Source: Acidiflorens sp963847715
Lineage (GTDB): Bacteria > Acidobacteriota > Terriglobia > Terriglobales > Acidobacteriaceae
NCBI GenBank assembly: GCA_963847715.1
Contig: CAWKAZ010000009.1
Coordinates: 62,001-126,000, forward strand
DNA length: 64,000 nucleotides
Reading direction: 5' to 3'
A program made the position numbers and the translations under genes. The notes below the pieces were generated by a model that saw only the letters and a list, made by a program, of their open reading frames with translations, had not been told where the DNA came from and searched no databases. Below are positions 1-8,380 of this stretch, one piece after another. Every line of letters starts with the position of its first letter. Within the stretch, counting starts at the first letter, position 1.

Positions 1-1
1 G

Positions 2-565
2 TGGGTGGTTGGGTTCCTGTTGGCGGTTCTTGGTTGCGCGGTGGCTCAGGATCGTCCGGAGGAGGGCGGTCGCGAACTCCAGGTCTGGACCGGCGGCGGA
101 CGCTCGGTTCCGGGCGGGACCAAAGACACCAGCGTCTGGAATGCCGGGGTTCGCTACGGCTGGATTCTGACGGCACCGCATGGTCCGGGATTTTTGAGCG
201 GGCGCTTTGAATATGCCGTAGATGCCGTGCCGGCGTTTGTTGTTTTTCAACCCGCCAATACAGCGTATGGCGCGGGAGTGAATCCGCTGGGGTTGAAATG
301 GATCTTCGCCACGCGAGGCAGCGTGGCGCCTTACCTGGAACTGAACGGCGGCACACTGTTTACCAACCACGAAGTTCCGACCGGAACGTCGACCGTAAAT
401 TTCACCTCGAGCGCGGCGTTGGGGATGCATTTCCTGAACGAACACGCCTGGACGGTTGAAGTCCGCTACATGCACATCTCCAATGCCGGGCTGACCAAGC
501 CGAATCCGGGGATCAATACGGTGCAGGTGAGATTCGGATTTGGGAAGTTCTTCGGGAAGAAGTAG
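2..565 (+). CDS. PagL-like lipid A 3-O-deacylase (5' end outside window)
   Basis: About 187 residues are visible and the frame is open to the left edge, so the true start probably lies just upstream. A hydrophobic stretch ending in GCAVAQ looks like the end of a signal peptide. The rest reads like a small outer-membrane barrel. Near the C-terminus the motif RYMHISNAGL matches the His-x-Ser-Asn active-site signature of PagL-type acyloxyacyl hydrolases, which remove the 3-O acyl chain of lipid A; the protein ends with alternating aromatic strands (VQVRFGFGKFF) typical of a barrel end. Family call is from the motif; enzyme activity is inferred. Confidence 0.72.
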   Translation, partial: WVVGFLLAVLGCAVAQDRPEEGGRELQVWTGGGRSVPGGTKDTSVWNAGVRYGWILTAPHGPGFLSGRFEYAVDAVPAFVVFQPANTAYGAGVNPLGLKWIFATRGSVAPYLELNGGTLFTNHEVPTGTSTVNFTSSAALGMHFLNEHAWTVEVRYMHISNAGLTKPNPGINTVQVRFGFGKFFGKK

Positions 566-566
566 C

Positions 567-583
567 TGCGGGTGAAACCCGCA
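567..583 (+). terminator. Hairpin after the PagL-like gene
   Basis: TGCGGGT and ACCCGCA form a 7-bp stem with a 3-nt loop just after the stop codon. No T-run follows, so it is at best a weak terminator. Confidence 0.3.
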
Positions 584-683
584 CGGGCGAAGAATTCGCT
601 TCTGGACGCCATAAAACCAGTATAAAATCGTTTCAATATTGGGTTGGCGCCAGTCGGCGGCGACGGTCTGCGGGGTCAATGCT

Positions 684-1835
684 ATGAAGATTGCGGCAGA
701 GAAATACCCCTCCTCACGGTTTTTCAGTTTCGCGCAATTATTTCTTTGCGTGTCCGTCTGCTTGATGGCGAGCGCGACGGCTCAATCATCGTCAAGCCCT
801 AAACGGCTTTTGGGGTACTACCCGGAGTGGTCGAAGTACAACAATCCTCCATTTGTTTATTCGGCGGACAAGATTCCGTACGCGCAGCTCACTCACATTG
901 CGCACGCGTTTGTGCTCCTCCCGGCGAAAGCGGATGGGACTCTGAAGGTTCCGGGTGGATATGTTGAACCGGCATTGATCACGAAGGCGCACGCTGCGGG
1001 CGTGAAGGTGCTGGTGTCGATCGGTGGCGGCGATGGCATCCAGGGGCCGCGCTTCAACAAAATGGCGCGGTCGGAATCTGCGCGACAGGCATTCGTCAAG
1101 AATGTGCACACGTTTCTCAGCGCGAATGAGTATGACGGCGTCGACATTGATTGGGAAATTCCGAATGCGCAAGACACGTCAAACTGCGTGACGTTGATGC
1201 AGGAACTGCGCAATGAACTGCCCGCAGGAAAGTGGCTGATTTCGATGGCGACGCCTTCGGATCCGCGCAGCTGGGGAGCGGGGTTCGATATTCCCGCGCT
1301 GGCTCCGCTGGTGGATTTCATGAACGTGATGACCTACGACTTCACCGGATCGTGGGCGGGATATACGGGCCTGAATTCTCCGCTGCTGCAGGACCCGGCG
1401 GACCCGATTCAGAGCGGCAGTTTGAAGACTTCGATGGACCTTTACGCGAACATCTATGGAGTGCCACTGACCCAGCTGAACATTGGGACTCCGTTTTATG
1501 GGTACGAGTTTGACGGCGCGGACGTGCTCTGGGCGGCTTGTAGCACCTGCGCTGTGAACCAGCAGAATTACGGAGATTACATCAAGCCGCTGATGCATTC
1601 TTCCGACTGGAAGAAAGGGATGGATGTGGCAGCGAGGTCTCCGTTTATGGTGAACTCGACGACGCCGGGCTTCATCAGTTACGACAACGTATCGTCCACC
1701 AGCGCGAAGACGAAGTACGTGATGAAGGAGCGCGGCTTTGGCGGCGTGTTCATGTGGGAGCTAAGCGCCGATTACGATGGCAAGTCGCAGGATTTAATGG
1801 ATGCGATGTATAAGGAGTGGGCGGCGGCGCAGTAG
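684..1835 (+). CDS. Secreted GH18 chitinase-like glycoside hydrolase
   Basis: A 383-residue protein starting at ATG 684. An in-frame TTG at 639 is possible, but the ATG is directly followed by a clean signal peptide ending near ASATAQ. The mature protein is a single GH18 TIM barrel. It carries the SIGGG strand motif and the catalytic signature DGVDIDWE (about residues 151-158, E158 the predicted acid). Family knowledge: GH18 enzymes cut beta-1,4-GlcNAc chains by substrate-assisted catalysis. No chitin-binding module is visible. It is likely exported to use fungal or arthropod chitin in soil. A role other than chitin cleavage, such as on another GlcNAc polymer, cannot be excluded. Confidence 0.88.
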   Translation: MKIAAEKYPSSRFFSFAQLFLCVSVCLMASATAQSSSSPKRLLGYYPEWSKYNNPPFVYSADKIPYAQLTHIAHAFVLLPAKADGTLKVPGGYVEPALITKAHAAGVKVLVSIGGGDGIQGPRFNKMARSESARQAFVKNVHTFLSANEYDGVDIDWEIPNAQDTSNCVTLMQELRNELPAGKWLISMATPSDPRSWGAGFDIPALAPLVDFMNVMTYDFTGSWAGYTGLNSPLLQDPADPIQSGSLKTSMDLYANIYGVPLTQLNIGTPFYGYEFDGADVLWAACSTCAVNQQNYGDYIKPLMHSSDWKKGMDVAARSPFMVNSTTPGFISYDNVSSTSAKTKYVMKERGFGGVFMWELSADYDGKSQDLMDAMYKEWAAAQ

Positions 1836-1890
1836 GGGTGCTAATCGTGCCGAGCTGCAGGGCTTTGTTCAGGACGACAACTCCGACAAA

Positions 1891-3123
1891 TTAGCGCTCG
1901 TTTGTCAGTGCGCCGATTGTTCGCCTGGTTTCGGGCTGCCTTCCGCAGCACGGACCGGGAGGTATCGGTGAGCCGTGGGGGCAAGTTTTCGGATGTCCCA
2001 AAAACGCGCAGATTTTGTCGGTCGCTTCGGCGGACAGGATGTGCTCGAACTTGCAGGCCTGCTGCTCAATTTCGGTTTCGCTGTCCATGGCGAGCGAGTC
2101 GGTGAAGAGGCGCTCGGCCAGGCGGTGACGGCGAATGATGTCGGCGGCGCGCTGGTGGCCACGCGGCGTGAGTTCGACGATCATCGAGCCGTCGCCGGAG
2201 GAAACGCCAGCGGGCTTGAGCGCGTCATGGCAGGGATTGATGAACGGCTTGTGATCGTGTGCTTCTGGCGGATGCTCACGGGTGGTTACCAGTCCCATAG
2301 CGGCCATCTTTTCTACTGCAATGGATACGGGGAGAGCGCCGTGGACTTCCATGCGTCCGATCTCGGCGATCTGGCCGTGCTCCTCGAGGGCGAAGAGTTC
2401 TTCGAGCACTTCGTCGAACTGCTCGTCGTCGGCCATGGAAAAAACTTCCTGCGCGGCGATTTTCCCGTGATGCAGTTCGATGCGACGATCGGCCAGGCGA
2501 GCGACCACGGGGTCGTGCGTCACCATAACGATGGTACGTCCCTGCTGGTGAAGTTCGCGGAGCAGGCGCAGCACGATTTCTTCGTTAGCCGCGTCGAGAT
2601 TGCCAGTCGGTTCGTCGGCTAGAACAATCTTCGGATCATTGATGAGGGCGCGAGCGATGCAGACGCGCTGTTGCTCGCCTCCAGAGAGTTGCGAAGGCAG
2701 GTGCCCCGCGCGGTCTTTGAGGCCGACACGGTCGAGGGCTTCGAGGGCTTCTTTTTCGTCGGTCATACTGTGGAAGTACTGCGCGAGCATGACGTTTTCG
2801 ACGGCTGTGAGATACGGGATCATGTGGAACTGCTGGAAGACGAAGCCGATGGTCTCGGCGCGGACGTGATTCAGGTCGGAGGCGCTGAGGCTGGCGACGT
2901 TTTGACCGTCGAGCCAGATTTCGCCGGTGGTCGGACGGTCGAGGCATCCGATGAGATTGACCATGGTGCTTTTGCCGGAGCCCGAGGGACCCATCATGGC
3001 GACCCATTCGCCGGGGACGATGGAGAGAGAAATGTCGTCGAGGGCGTTGATGAGGGTTCGACCGCCGTTATTTTCCTCGGCTCTGGCGGGATAACTCTTG
3101 GTGACGTTTTTGAGTTGAATCAT
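1891..3123 (-). CDS. ABC transporter ATPase fused to a DtxR-like metal-dependent regulator domain
   Basis: A 410-residue two-part protein. Residues 1-228 form a MacB/LolD-type ATPase: Walker A GPSGSGKST (45-53), signature LSGGEQQR (146-153), Walker B VLADEP (D170, E171) and switch H203. Residues 230-400 resemble a whole DtxR/MntR repressor. A winged-helix-like segment (about 236-285) is followed by LTPRGHQRAADIIRRHRLAE and the metal-site pattern C357-x2-E360-H361, with H333 and E337 matching the DtxR ancillary ligands. The third ancillary ligand (His98 in DtxR) is Glu here. A CPHGSPIP motif follows at 381-388. It lies downstream of its two permeases and the FTR1 gene. The fusion suggests that transport ATPase and iron sensor act together; that link is inferred. 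Confidence 0.88.
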   Translation of the reverse strand: MIQLKNVTKSYPARAEENNGGRTLINALDDISLSIVPGEWVAMMGPSGSGKSTMVNLIGCLDRPTTGEIWLDGQNVASLSASDLNHVRAETIGFVFQQFHMIPYLTAVENVMLAQYFHSMTDEKEALEALDRVGLKDRAGHLPSQLSGGEQQRVCIARALINDPKIVLADEPTGNLDAANEEIVLRLLRELHQQGRTIVMVTHDPVVARLADRRIELHHGKIAAQEVFSMADDEQFDEVLEELFALEEHGQIAEIGRMEVHGALPVSIAVEKMAAMGLVTTREHPPEAHDHKPFINPCHDALKPAGVSSGDGSMIVELTPRGHQRAADIIRRHRLAERLFTDSLAMDSETEIEQQACKFEHILSAEATDKICAFLGHPKTCPHGSPIPPGPCCGRQPETRRTIGALTNER

Positions 3124-3157
3124 CTAAATTTCTTCTTTCTAAGAACCGACTCATCGA

Positions 3158-3218
3158 CATTGAATCATTGAGACATTGAATCATTGCTATGTCGATTTAA
3201 TGTTTCAATGATTCAATG
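3158..3218. repeat. Octamer tandem repeats forming an inverted repeat inside the iron operon
   Basis: CATTGAATCATTG occurs at 3158-3170 and 3174-3186, and its exact reverse complement CAATGATTCAATG at 3206-3218. The array has an 8-nt period (ATTGAATC/ATTGAGAC units) and continues in degenerate form to about 3236. It sits in the only sizeable gap of the operon, 35 bp upstream of the ATPase-DtxR gene. It could fold as RNA, bind a regulator, or be a repeat family common in this genome. Confidence 0.75.
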
Positions 3219-3242
3219 ACCCGATGTCTCAATCGCACTCCG

Positions 3243-4409
3243 TTACTCTCCCCTCAAAATAATAGCGGGTTGCACCCGGCGCAGCAGTTCGATGGGCAGA
3301 ATGGCCGCCAGAAGTGCCACGGCGACGCTGCCTGCTAATACATATGGAAACACGCTGAAACGCGGGACAACGGGCGCGTGGAAATTGACGCGTCCGATCC
3401 AGACCGCCACGCCGATGCCGATGGCGAAGCCGAGTATCGAACCTACTACGCCGAGGGCGGCGGCTTCGGCTGCGAAGAATCCGTTGACCAGCCGTTCGGA
3501 TGCGCCCAGTGCTTTCATGATGGCGAAGTCGCGACGGCGATCGAAGACCCATCCGATGAGCGTGGCCAGCACGCAGAGCGCAGACGTGAGAATGACGAGG
3601 GCGGCGGAGGCGTAGAGCGTGGCGCGCGTCTTGTTCAGCACGTTGGCCTCGCCTTCCATGATTTGGCGGACGGGGCGAACCTCGGCGCTCGGCAACAGCT
3701 GCGCGAGTTGACGAATCGATGATTCGACTTCCGCGGTCGTTCCGTTGGCGGCGACCTCGATCGTTGAGGGAGAGACGCCGGTCCAGTTCTCGAATTCCGA
3801 TTGATCGAGGTAGATGCGGCTGTCTTCGCCGGCTCCGGTCTGGAGCATGCCGGCGGGATTGAGTTGAATTGATTTGCCCTGGAATGTGAGTTCGAAGGGC
3901 TGCCGATTGGGCGTTACCGATGCTGCGGCGCGCATGCCGACTAAGGCTTCATAGGGCGCACTTGGCCAGCGGCTCACTTTCCACCATTGATTCAACTGGT
4001 GGGCTCGGGCGAAGTCGGTGCCGACGACTACAACAGATTGTCCATCTTTGGTGCGGGCGACGGCGTAGGCGAAGGGAACAGCCAGCGTCTTCGCGCCAAG
4101 AACGGATTCGACTTTCGTGATGGCGTCGGCGGACAGCGATTGTCCTTCTTTTGCGACGACGACCACGTTTGCGCCGTAGTTTCGGAACTCCGTCCGGAGC
4201 TTGGCTTGCACGTCCACGTAAAGATTCATCATCGCGGTGGCGACAGCGGCGGCCACGATCATGGCCAGCAGGGCCGAGGCGGCACGGCGGCGGCGCAGAA
4301 CAGCGGCGCGAAGAAGCATGCGCGCGAACATCGACGTGTGCGGCGCGGCGGCGCGACGGTCGGAAACCTGCTCTGGAGTGAGGAGAATGTCGCGAGTGCT
4401 CGTCATCAT
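3243..4409 (-). CDS. FtsX/MacB-type ABC permease (iron operon, second permease)
   Basis: A 388-residue inner-membrane protein. A first membrane helix (about 42-65, ASALLAMIVAAAVATAMM) is followed by a large periplasmic domain and then three C-terminal helices with the FtsX-like pattern, ending near LLRRVQPAIILRGE. The start overlaps the stop of the upstream permease by 4 bp, so the two are translationally coupled. The 120-bp gap to the ATPase gene holds inverted octamer repeats. Known parallel: the Campylobacter p19 (Cj1658-Cj1663) iron locus also has an FTR1 protein, a DUF2318 protein, two such permeases and an ATPase. It likely works as a heterodimer with its neighbour. The substrate is inferred from context. 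Confidence 0.85.
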   Translation of the reverse strand: MMTSTRDILLTPEQVSDRRAAAPHTSMFARMLLRAAVLRRRRAASALLAMIVAAAVATAMMNLYVDVQAKLRTEFRNYGANVVVVAKEGQSLSADAITKVESVLGAKTLAVPFAYAVARTKDGQSVVVVGTDFARAHQLNQWWKVSRWPSAPYEALVGMRAAASVTPNRQPFELTFQGKSIQLNPAGMLQTGAGEDSRIYLDQSEFENWTGVSPSTIEVAANGTTAEVESSIRQLAQLLPSAEVRPVRQIMEGEANVLNKTRATLYASAALVILTSALCVLATLIGWVFDRRRDFAIMKALGASERLVNGFFAAEAAALGVVGSILGFAIGIGVAVWIGRVNFHAPVVPRFSVFPYVLAGSVAVALLAAILPIELLRRVQPAIILRGE

Positions 4410-5725
4410 CCTTCACCTCGCAGGGCAAAGACGGGATCGAACTTCACGGCGCGGCGGATGGCGGCGGCGCTTCCGGCGAAGGTGACGAAGACGGCGATGG
4501 TCATGATGATGGGGAAGAGCACGGGCTCGATGGCAATCTGCGAATTGAAAATGGAGCGGCCGATCTGGTGTGCGAGCAGCGCTCCGGCGGAAAATCCGAC
4601 TAGGCCCCCGACCAGCGCCAGCAGCAGCGCCTCGGCAAAGAAGATCGCGGAGACGACGACGCTGCCAGCGCCCAGGGCTTTCATCAAACCGACTTCCACG
4701 CGACGCTCGTAAATGGCGGTGGCCATGGCCGCGGAAACAGCGAGGGCAGAGGCGAACAGCGCGGCGAAGGTGATCAGCAGCATCAGGCCTTTGATACGCG
4801 AGAGCACGGTGCCTTCGTTCTGGGCGACCTGGCGGATTTGTTCGGCGTGAGAATGCGGGATGACTTCCTGCAACTGGTAGGCAATCGACTGCACGTAGGG
4901 CGAGCAGTACCAGCGATCGTAAATTTCGGGGCTCATCGTTTTCGGGTCGCGGACGGCGAGTGCGTCTTGGGGCTTGGTCAGAGCGCTGACGTATACACGG
5001 CGAACGGCATTGGGCCTGCCTAGAATCAACTGAGCGACGAAGAGAGGCGCGATGATCTGGTCGTCTTCGGGGCCTCCGGTGGAGAGGACACCGGAGATGG
5101 GGAGTTCGCGGCCGCTAATCTCGAGTTTATCGCCGGGTTGCTTGTTCAGCTTGGCGGCGAGGCGTTCGCCTACGAGGACACTCTGTGTTTCGTCATTTGG
5201 CCAGCCGCATGCAGTTGGCGAAGCTTCGATTTGACTTGCACGGGGCGCGGCCCCGTCACCACAGGGACCACTAACTTTCCACCATGGGTGGGTGATCTTT
5301 ACTCCGGTGGTGAAATCCTCTTTGCCGAAGGTTGCATGCTTGTTGAAGTAGGTGCCGACGAGGGTGACATCTTTCTCGCTTCCTGCGACCTTGACGGTGA
5401 CTGGCAGCATCGGCGAGAAGCCCACGATATTGTTGTGCCAGAACGTGCCGCGAATTTTCGGGAGATCGGTTTCGTTGAGGAACGCACCGTCGCTCGGCGG
5501 CTTCAGGTTGACGCCTCCAACCTCCACATCGAGCGTGTCTTCCTGCGGTGTGACGACGAGATTCGCACCGTAGCTGCGCAGTTCGCGGTTGATTTTGTCG
5601 CCAATGTCGGTGGCTACGGCGATCATGGCGGTAGCGACCGCTACTCCAAGCGTGATGGCAATCCCCGCGAGCAGTTTGCGGCGGGCCTGGTGGCGAAACG
5701 ATTCGTAGACGAGGCGAGGGAACAT
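4406..5725 (-). CDS. FtsX/MacB-type ABC permease (iron operon, first permease)
   Basis: A 439-residue protein with an N-terminal membrane helix (about 20-42), a large extracytoplasmic region and three C-terminal helices. The conserved FtsX-type stretch ERRVEVGLMKALGA is present, and the protein ends in FDPVFALRGEG. A short segment with several cysteines (WWKVSGPCGDG and SPTACGWP) in the periplasmic domain is unusual for MacB permeases; it may form a disulfide or bind metal. Its ATG shares one base with the end of the FTR1 gene and it overlaps the next permease by 4 bp, so FTR1, both permeases and the ATPase form one transcription unit. Role in iron handling is inferred from context. Confidence 0.85.
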   Translation of the reverse strand: MFPRLVYESFRHQARRKLLAGIAITLGVAVATAMIAVATDIGDKINRELRSYGANLVVTPQEDTLDVEVGGVNLKPPSDGAFLNETDLPKIRGTFWHNNIVGFSPMLPVTVKVAGSEKDVTLVGTYFNKHATFGKEDFTTGVKITHPWWKVSGPCGDGAAPRASQIEASPTACGWPNDETQSVLVGERLAAKLNKQPGDKLEISGRELPISGVLSTGGPEDDQIIAPLFVAQLILGRPNAVRRVYVSALTKPQDALAVRDPKTMSPEIYDRWYCSPYVQSIAYQLQEVIPHSHAEQIRQVAQNEGTVLSRIKGLMLLITFAALFASALAVSAAMATAIYERRVEVGLMKALGAGSVVVSAIFFAEALLLALVGGLVGFSAGALLAHQIGRSIFNSQIAIEPVLFPIIMTIAVFVTFAGSAAAIRRAVKFDPVFALRGEG

Positions 5726-6975
5726 TACTTGGTCTCGAAGTAGTGGCGTCCGGCCGCGACGTCGGCTTCGGACACGATGACCGCGTCGTCGGTGACCTGC
5801 GCCTTCAACGGAATCGGGTTGCAGCCGCCGGGCATGCCCACTGATTGCGGATTGATCGGAGCGGCGCAGTTCTTGCAGATCACGCCCTGCGCTCCTTTAT
5901 AGAAGCCAACCGGACCACAGATTTCGCAGGCGTCAAAGAGCGTCGCGATTTTTCCGTCTGGCTTCTGATAGAGCCAGAAACGAACTCCGATGCCGCCTTC
6001 CTTCGCTTCGTAGCGGTGCAGTTCGCCATCGTAAATCTGTTTCAGCGGGATGGAGACTTTGCCGTCGACGAAGGTGACTTCGGTGGCCGGCGAAAGGGCG
6101 CTAGCGCTCTTCTCGTAAATGAAACTCGCCGTGATCATCACGATGAACAGGAACGAGCAGACGTAGACCGAAGCCATCCACAGGCGTTCTTTACGGACGG
6201 TCCAGAGCGCTTTGCGGCGGGCAGGGCCGGCTGCGGGGAGATCAACTGGTTGGCGGCTCTTCATTTCGAAGAGCACCATGAGCCCGGCCAGCACCAGGAT
6301 CGTAATAAAGAAGAAGAGTTCGTTGCGGACGATGGGACCGATGATCGCCATCTCCTGGCGGGAAGAGGGAAGCACGCCGTTCTCGGAAAGCTCGTGCAGG
6401 CCGCCAATCACCAGTTGCGCGGCGACCAGGAAGAGGATGGCGGTGGTGACGCGGAAGAATTTCTGCAGGTTGATCTTGATGCTGCCCTTGACGAACATTA
6501 CTCCGAAGAGAATGGCGACGCCGACTCCGAGAACGGTGCCGATGAAGCTCATCAATTCGGTCGAGTTCAGGGTGACGGCGGAGAGGATGAGGACGGTTTC
6601 GACGCCTTCGCGGAGCACCATCAGGAAGACGAAGAGGAAGAGGCCAATCCATGCGTCTTCGCGGGCGAAGAGACCGATCTTGCCTTCAATTTCTCCTTTA
6701 AGTTTTCTGCCGGTCTTCATCATGAAAATGATCATGGTGACTACGAAAACGGCGGCCACCAGCATCACCCAGCCTTCGAAGATGTCTTGGTTCCACTTGA
6801 ACCGGGAGAGCACGACGGCCATGCCGATGGACCCGGCAAAAGCGGCGGCAAGGGCCGCGTAGACGGACTTGCGGAGGTCGTTGCGTCCGATTTTGGCGAG
6901 ATAGGCGAGGGTGATGCCGACGATCAGGGCGGCTTCAACGCCTTCGCGGAGCGTGATGATGAATGCCTGGAGCAT
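5725..6975 (-). CDS. FTR1-family iron permease fused to a DUF2318 Fe-S-like domain
   Basis: A 416-residue fusion. Residues 1-240 form the seven-helix FTR1/EfeU permease with the two REGVE motifs (10-14 and 122-126), whose glutamates carry ferric iron in this family. After another membrane helix (about 268-288) comes a periplasmic DUF2318-like domain with CEIC (350-353), CKNC (367-370) and C385. In Campylobacter these two parts are separate proteins of the p19 iron locus; here they are one chain and no P19 protein follows. It heads a four-gene operon with two ABC permeases and an ATPase. A Fur-like palindrome and a Crp-type site lie directly upstream. No clear Shine-Dalgarno precedes the ATG. 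Confidence 0.9.
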   Translation of the reverse strand: MLQAFIITLREGVEAALIVGITLAYLAKIGRNDLRKSVYAALAAAFAGSIGMAVVLSRFKWNQDIFEGWVMLVAAVFVVTMIIFMMKTGRKLKGEIEGKIGLFAREDAWIGLFLFVFLMVLREGVETVLILSAVTLNSTELMSFIGTVLGVGVAILFGVMFVKGSIKINLQKFFRVTTAILFLVAAQLVIGGLHELSENGVLPSSRQEMAIIGPIVRNELFFFITILVLAGLMVLFEMKSRQPVDLPAAGPARRKALWTVRKERLWMASVYVCSFLFIVMITASFIYEKSASALSPATEVTFVDGKVSIPLKQIYDGELHRYEAKEGGIGVRFWLYQKPDGKIATLFDACEICGPVGFYKGAQGVICKNCAAPINPQSVGMPGGCNPIPLKAQVTDDAVIVSEADVAAGRHYFETK

Positions 6976-6994
6976 GAAATTTGAGCGCTTTCTA

Positions 6995-7019
6995 ATTGAA
7001 AATGAAATTCAATTTCAAT
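6995..7019 (-). promoter_or_regulatory. Fur-like palindromic operator upstream of the FTR1 operon
   Basis: A 25-bp near-perfect palindrome, arms TTGAAAATGAA and TTCAATTTCAA plus one more pair outside, with a single mismatched pair. It lies 20-44 bp before the FTR1 start, where a promoter is expected. AT-rich TGAAAAT/ATTTTCA-like halves resemble Fur boxes. The binder could instead be a DtxR-type protein, including the domain fused to the operon's own ATPase. Confidence 0.55.
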
Positions 7020-7074
7020 ATCAATAGGATACGGTTTTGCGGGGAGACGGTCAACGCGAGGTGTCACCGATGGC

Positions 7075-7090
7075 TGTGATTTGCATCACA
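7075..7090. promoter_or_regulatory. Crp/Fnr-type site (TGTGA-N6-TCACA)
   Basis: TGTGATTTGCATCACA is a perfect match to the Crp consensus halves. It sits 100 bp upstream of the FTR1 start and just past the stop of the neighbouring small membrane protein gene, so the FTR1 operon is the likely target. Confidence 0.6.
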
Positions 7091-7127
7091 CGGGGAATTG
7101 GGGCAGCGAATGGGAAAGAAGTCGCTC

Positions 7128-7559
7128 TCAGGAAGCTTCAGGGTTCACGAGCTTTTCAGACGCCGCCGGGGAATGCCCATTCCCGATTTCTCCAATGGCG
7201 AGAATTTCACCGGTCGAGCTATATTCTGGGTCGAGGTTTTGGGTCTCGGTTGGCGCGGGCTTTCGCTGTACCCAACGATTCAGATAGAAAACCAAAATCA
7301 GTAATAACCCGAACTCCAAAAGCGAGCCAAACAGACTTTCCCATGGCAAAGGCCGAGTAGCCGTTCCAGAGAAGAGTACCGACTCCGTATTGCCTCGAAG
7401 TCCCCTGCTGATGAGTGGGATGAATAGATACCAGGTCAGCGCGTTGACGAGACGCCAAACTGCCTGTGCCAACACTACCGCGAGGGCGATCTGTCCGACT
7501 CTTTTTCGAAGGAGGGAGGACCGCAATTCTTCGACGAACGCTTTGGGCGTGTCATCCAC
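7128..7559 (-). CDS. Small two-helix membrane protein, MscL-like in layout
   Basis: A 143-residue protein with two membrane helices (about 21-52 and 76-93), a short loop between them, and a polar C-terminal tail. Topology and spacing, including a PLI at the end of the first helix, recall small MscL-type mechanosensitive channels. The sequence similarity I can see is weak, so the product is uncertain. It lies upstream of the iron operon on the same strand, separated by about 150 bp with two candidate operators, and is probably its own unit. Confidence 0.55.
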   Translation of the reverse strand: MDDTPKAFVEELRSSLLRKRVGQIALAVVLAQAVWRLVNALTWYLFIPLISRGLRGNTESVLFSGTATRPLPWESLFGSLLEFGLLLILVFYLNRWVQRKPAPTETQNLDPEYSSTGEILAIGEIGNGHSPAASEKLVNPEAS

Positions 7560-7627
7560 GGTGCCCCTACTCTATTGGTATTCACTCGGGGCTTACAACC
7601 CTTATTTGTGATCAGGGGCGCACCTCC

Positions 7628-8314
7628 TTACGCCATGCGCAGAAACTTGCGGGCCTGCGCTGCTTCCGGGAAGAGGTTTTCCTCTATCATGAACTCCTTC
7701 GAGTGCACGCATCTCCGACTTCCGCGCAACTTCACCGGATGTTTCAGGTGCAGCATTTCGTGGTAGAGGATGTACTCGACGGCATAGCGTGGGACGCGCG
7801 GGTCGTCGAAGACTCGGCTGATCACGATGGCGTTGTGGGCGGGGTCGTAGTGGCCGAGGCGGTTGCGGGCGTGGTCGCGGCTCCAGGTGAGTTGGGGGCG
7901 GCCCATTAATCCGTGGAAGAAGCGGCGATTGAGGTCGTCGAAAAGTTCTTCGAGATGGTAGTGGTGGCCGCGGGCGGAGTGGATGTGCTTGCGTCCGCGC
8001 ATCTGGCGCACCAGTCGCGCCTTCGCAGTCAGGTCGTGACTGGCAATATAGCGGCGATAACGAGTGCTTAGGGCGCGATCGATGGGCTTGCGATAGAGCT
8101 TGGCGAGCAGGATGTGCGCGATGGCGTGCAACACCGGTTCCGGCGCGCCTTCGAGCAGGTCGGAGACGCGGGCATAGAGCGCTCCCTGTCGCAGCCGGAT
8201 CGTGTTGTTGATCGACACGAACGGATAGAAGCGGACGTGCATCGGCGGCGCGGGCGTGCGCGGACGCAGGTCGCCGTAGGCATGGTGAAAGATTTCGGCG
8301 AGCTTGTGGGACAC
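7628..8314 (-). CDS. SprT-like/YgjP-like zinc metallopeptidase
   Basis: A 228-residue protein with the zinc motif HEMLHLKHP (HExxH at 185-189) and a further histidine in VHSKEF (H204). This matches SprT-like and YgjP/M48-related peptidases, in which HExxH plus a later His hold zinc. There is no signal peptide, so it should be cytoplasmic. The first 120 residues hold an Arg/His-rich stretch (RKHIHSARGHHYH) of unknown role. In eukaryotes relatives such as Spartan and Wss1 cut DNA-protein crosslinks; the bacterial function is not settled. It stands alone between unrelated genes. Confidence 0.72.
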   Translation of the reverse strand: MSHKLAEIFHHAYGDLRPRTPAPPMHVRFYPFVSINNTIRLRQGALYARVSDLLEGAPEPVLHAIAHILLAKLYRKPIDRALSTRYRRYIASHDLTAKARLVRQMRGRKHIHSARGHHYHLEELFDDLNRRFFHGLMGRPQLTWSRDHARNRLGHYDPAHNAIVISRVFDDPRVPRYAVEYILYHEMLHLKHPVKLRGSRRCVHSKEFMIEENLFPEAAQARKFLRMA

Positions 8315-8339
8315 GTTGAGGGAAGAGTAGCACGAGAAC

Positions 8340-8374
8340 AGCTGTCAGCTCTCAGCTGTCAGTTCTCAGTTCTG
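8340..8374. repeat. Heptamer tandem repeat, five units
   Basis: Five consecutive 7-nt units of pattern AGYTSTC (agctgtc, agctctc, agctgtc, agttctc, agttctg) fill the gap between two minus-strand genes. It is a short-period intergenic repeat like those at 3158 and 9832. Confidence 0.8.
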
Positions 8375-8380
8375 AATGGA

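Noticed and set aside
3158..3236. CRISPR-like array
   Set aside because: Units are 8 nt and inverted within one gap; there are no spacers and no cas genes.
5845..6984. Long plus-strand open frame opposite the FTR1 gene
   Set aside because: Its product is Asp/Glu/His-rich low-complexity shadow sequence, while the minus strand encodes a clear FTR1 fusion.
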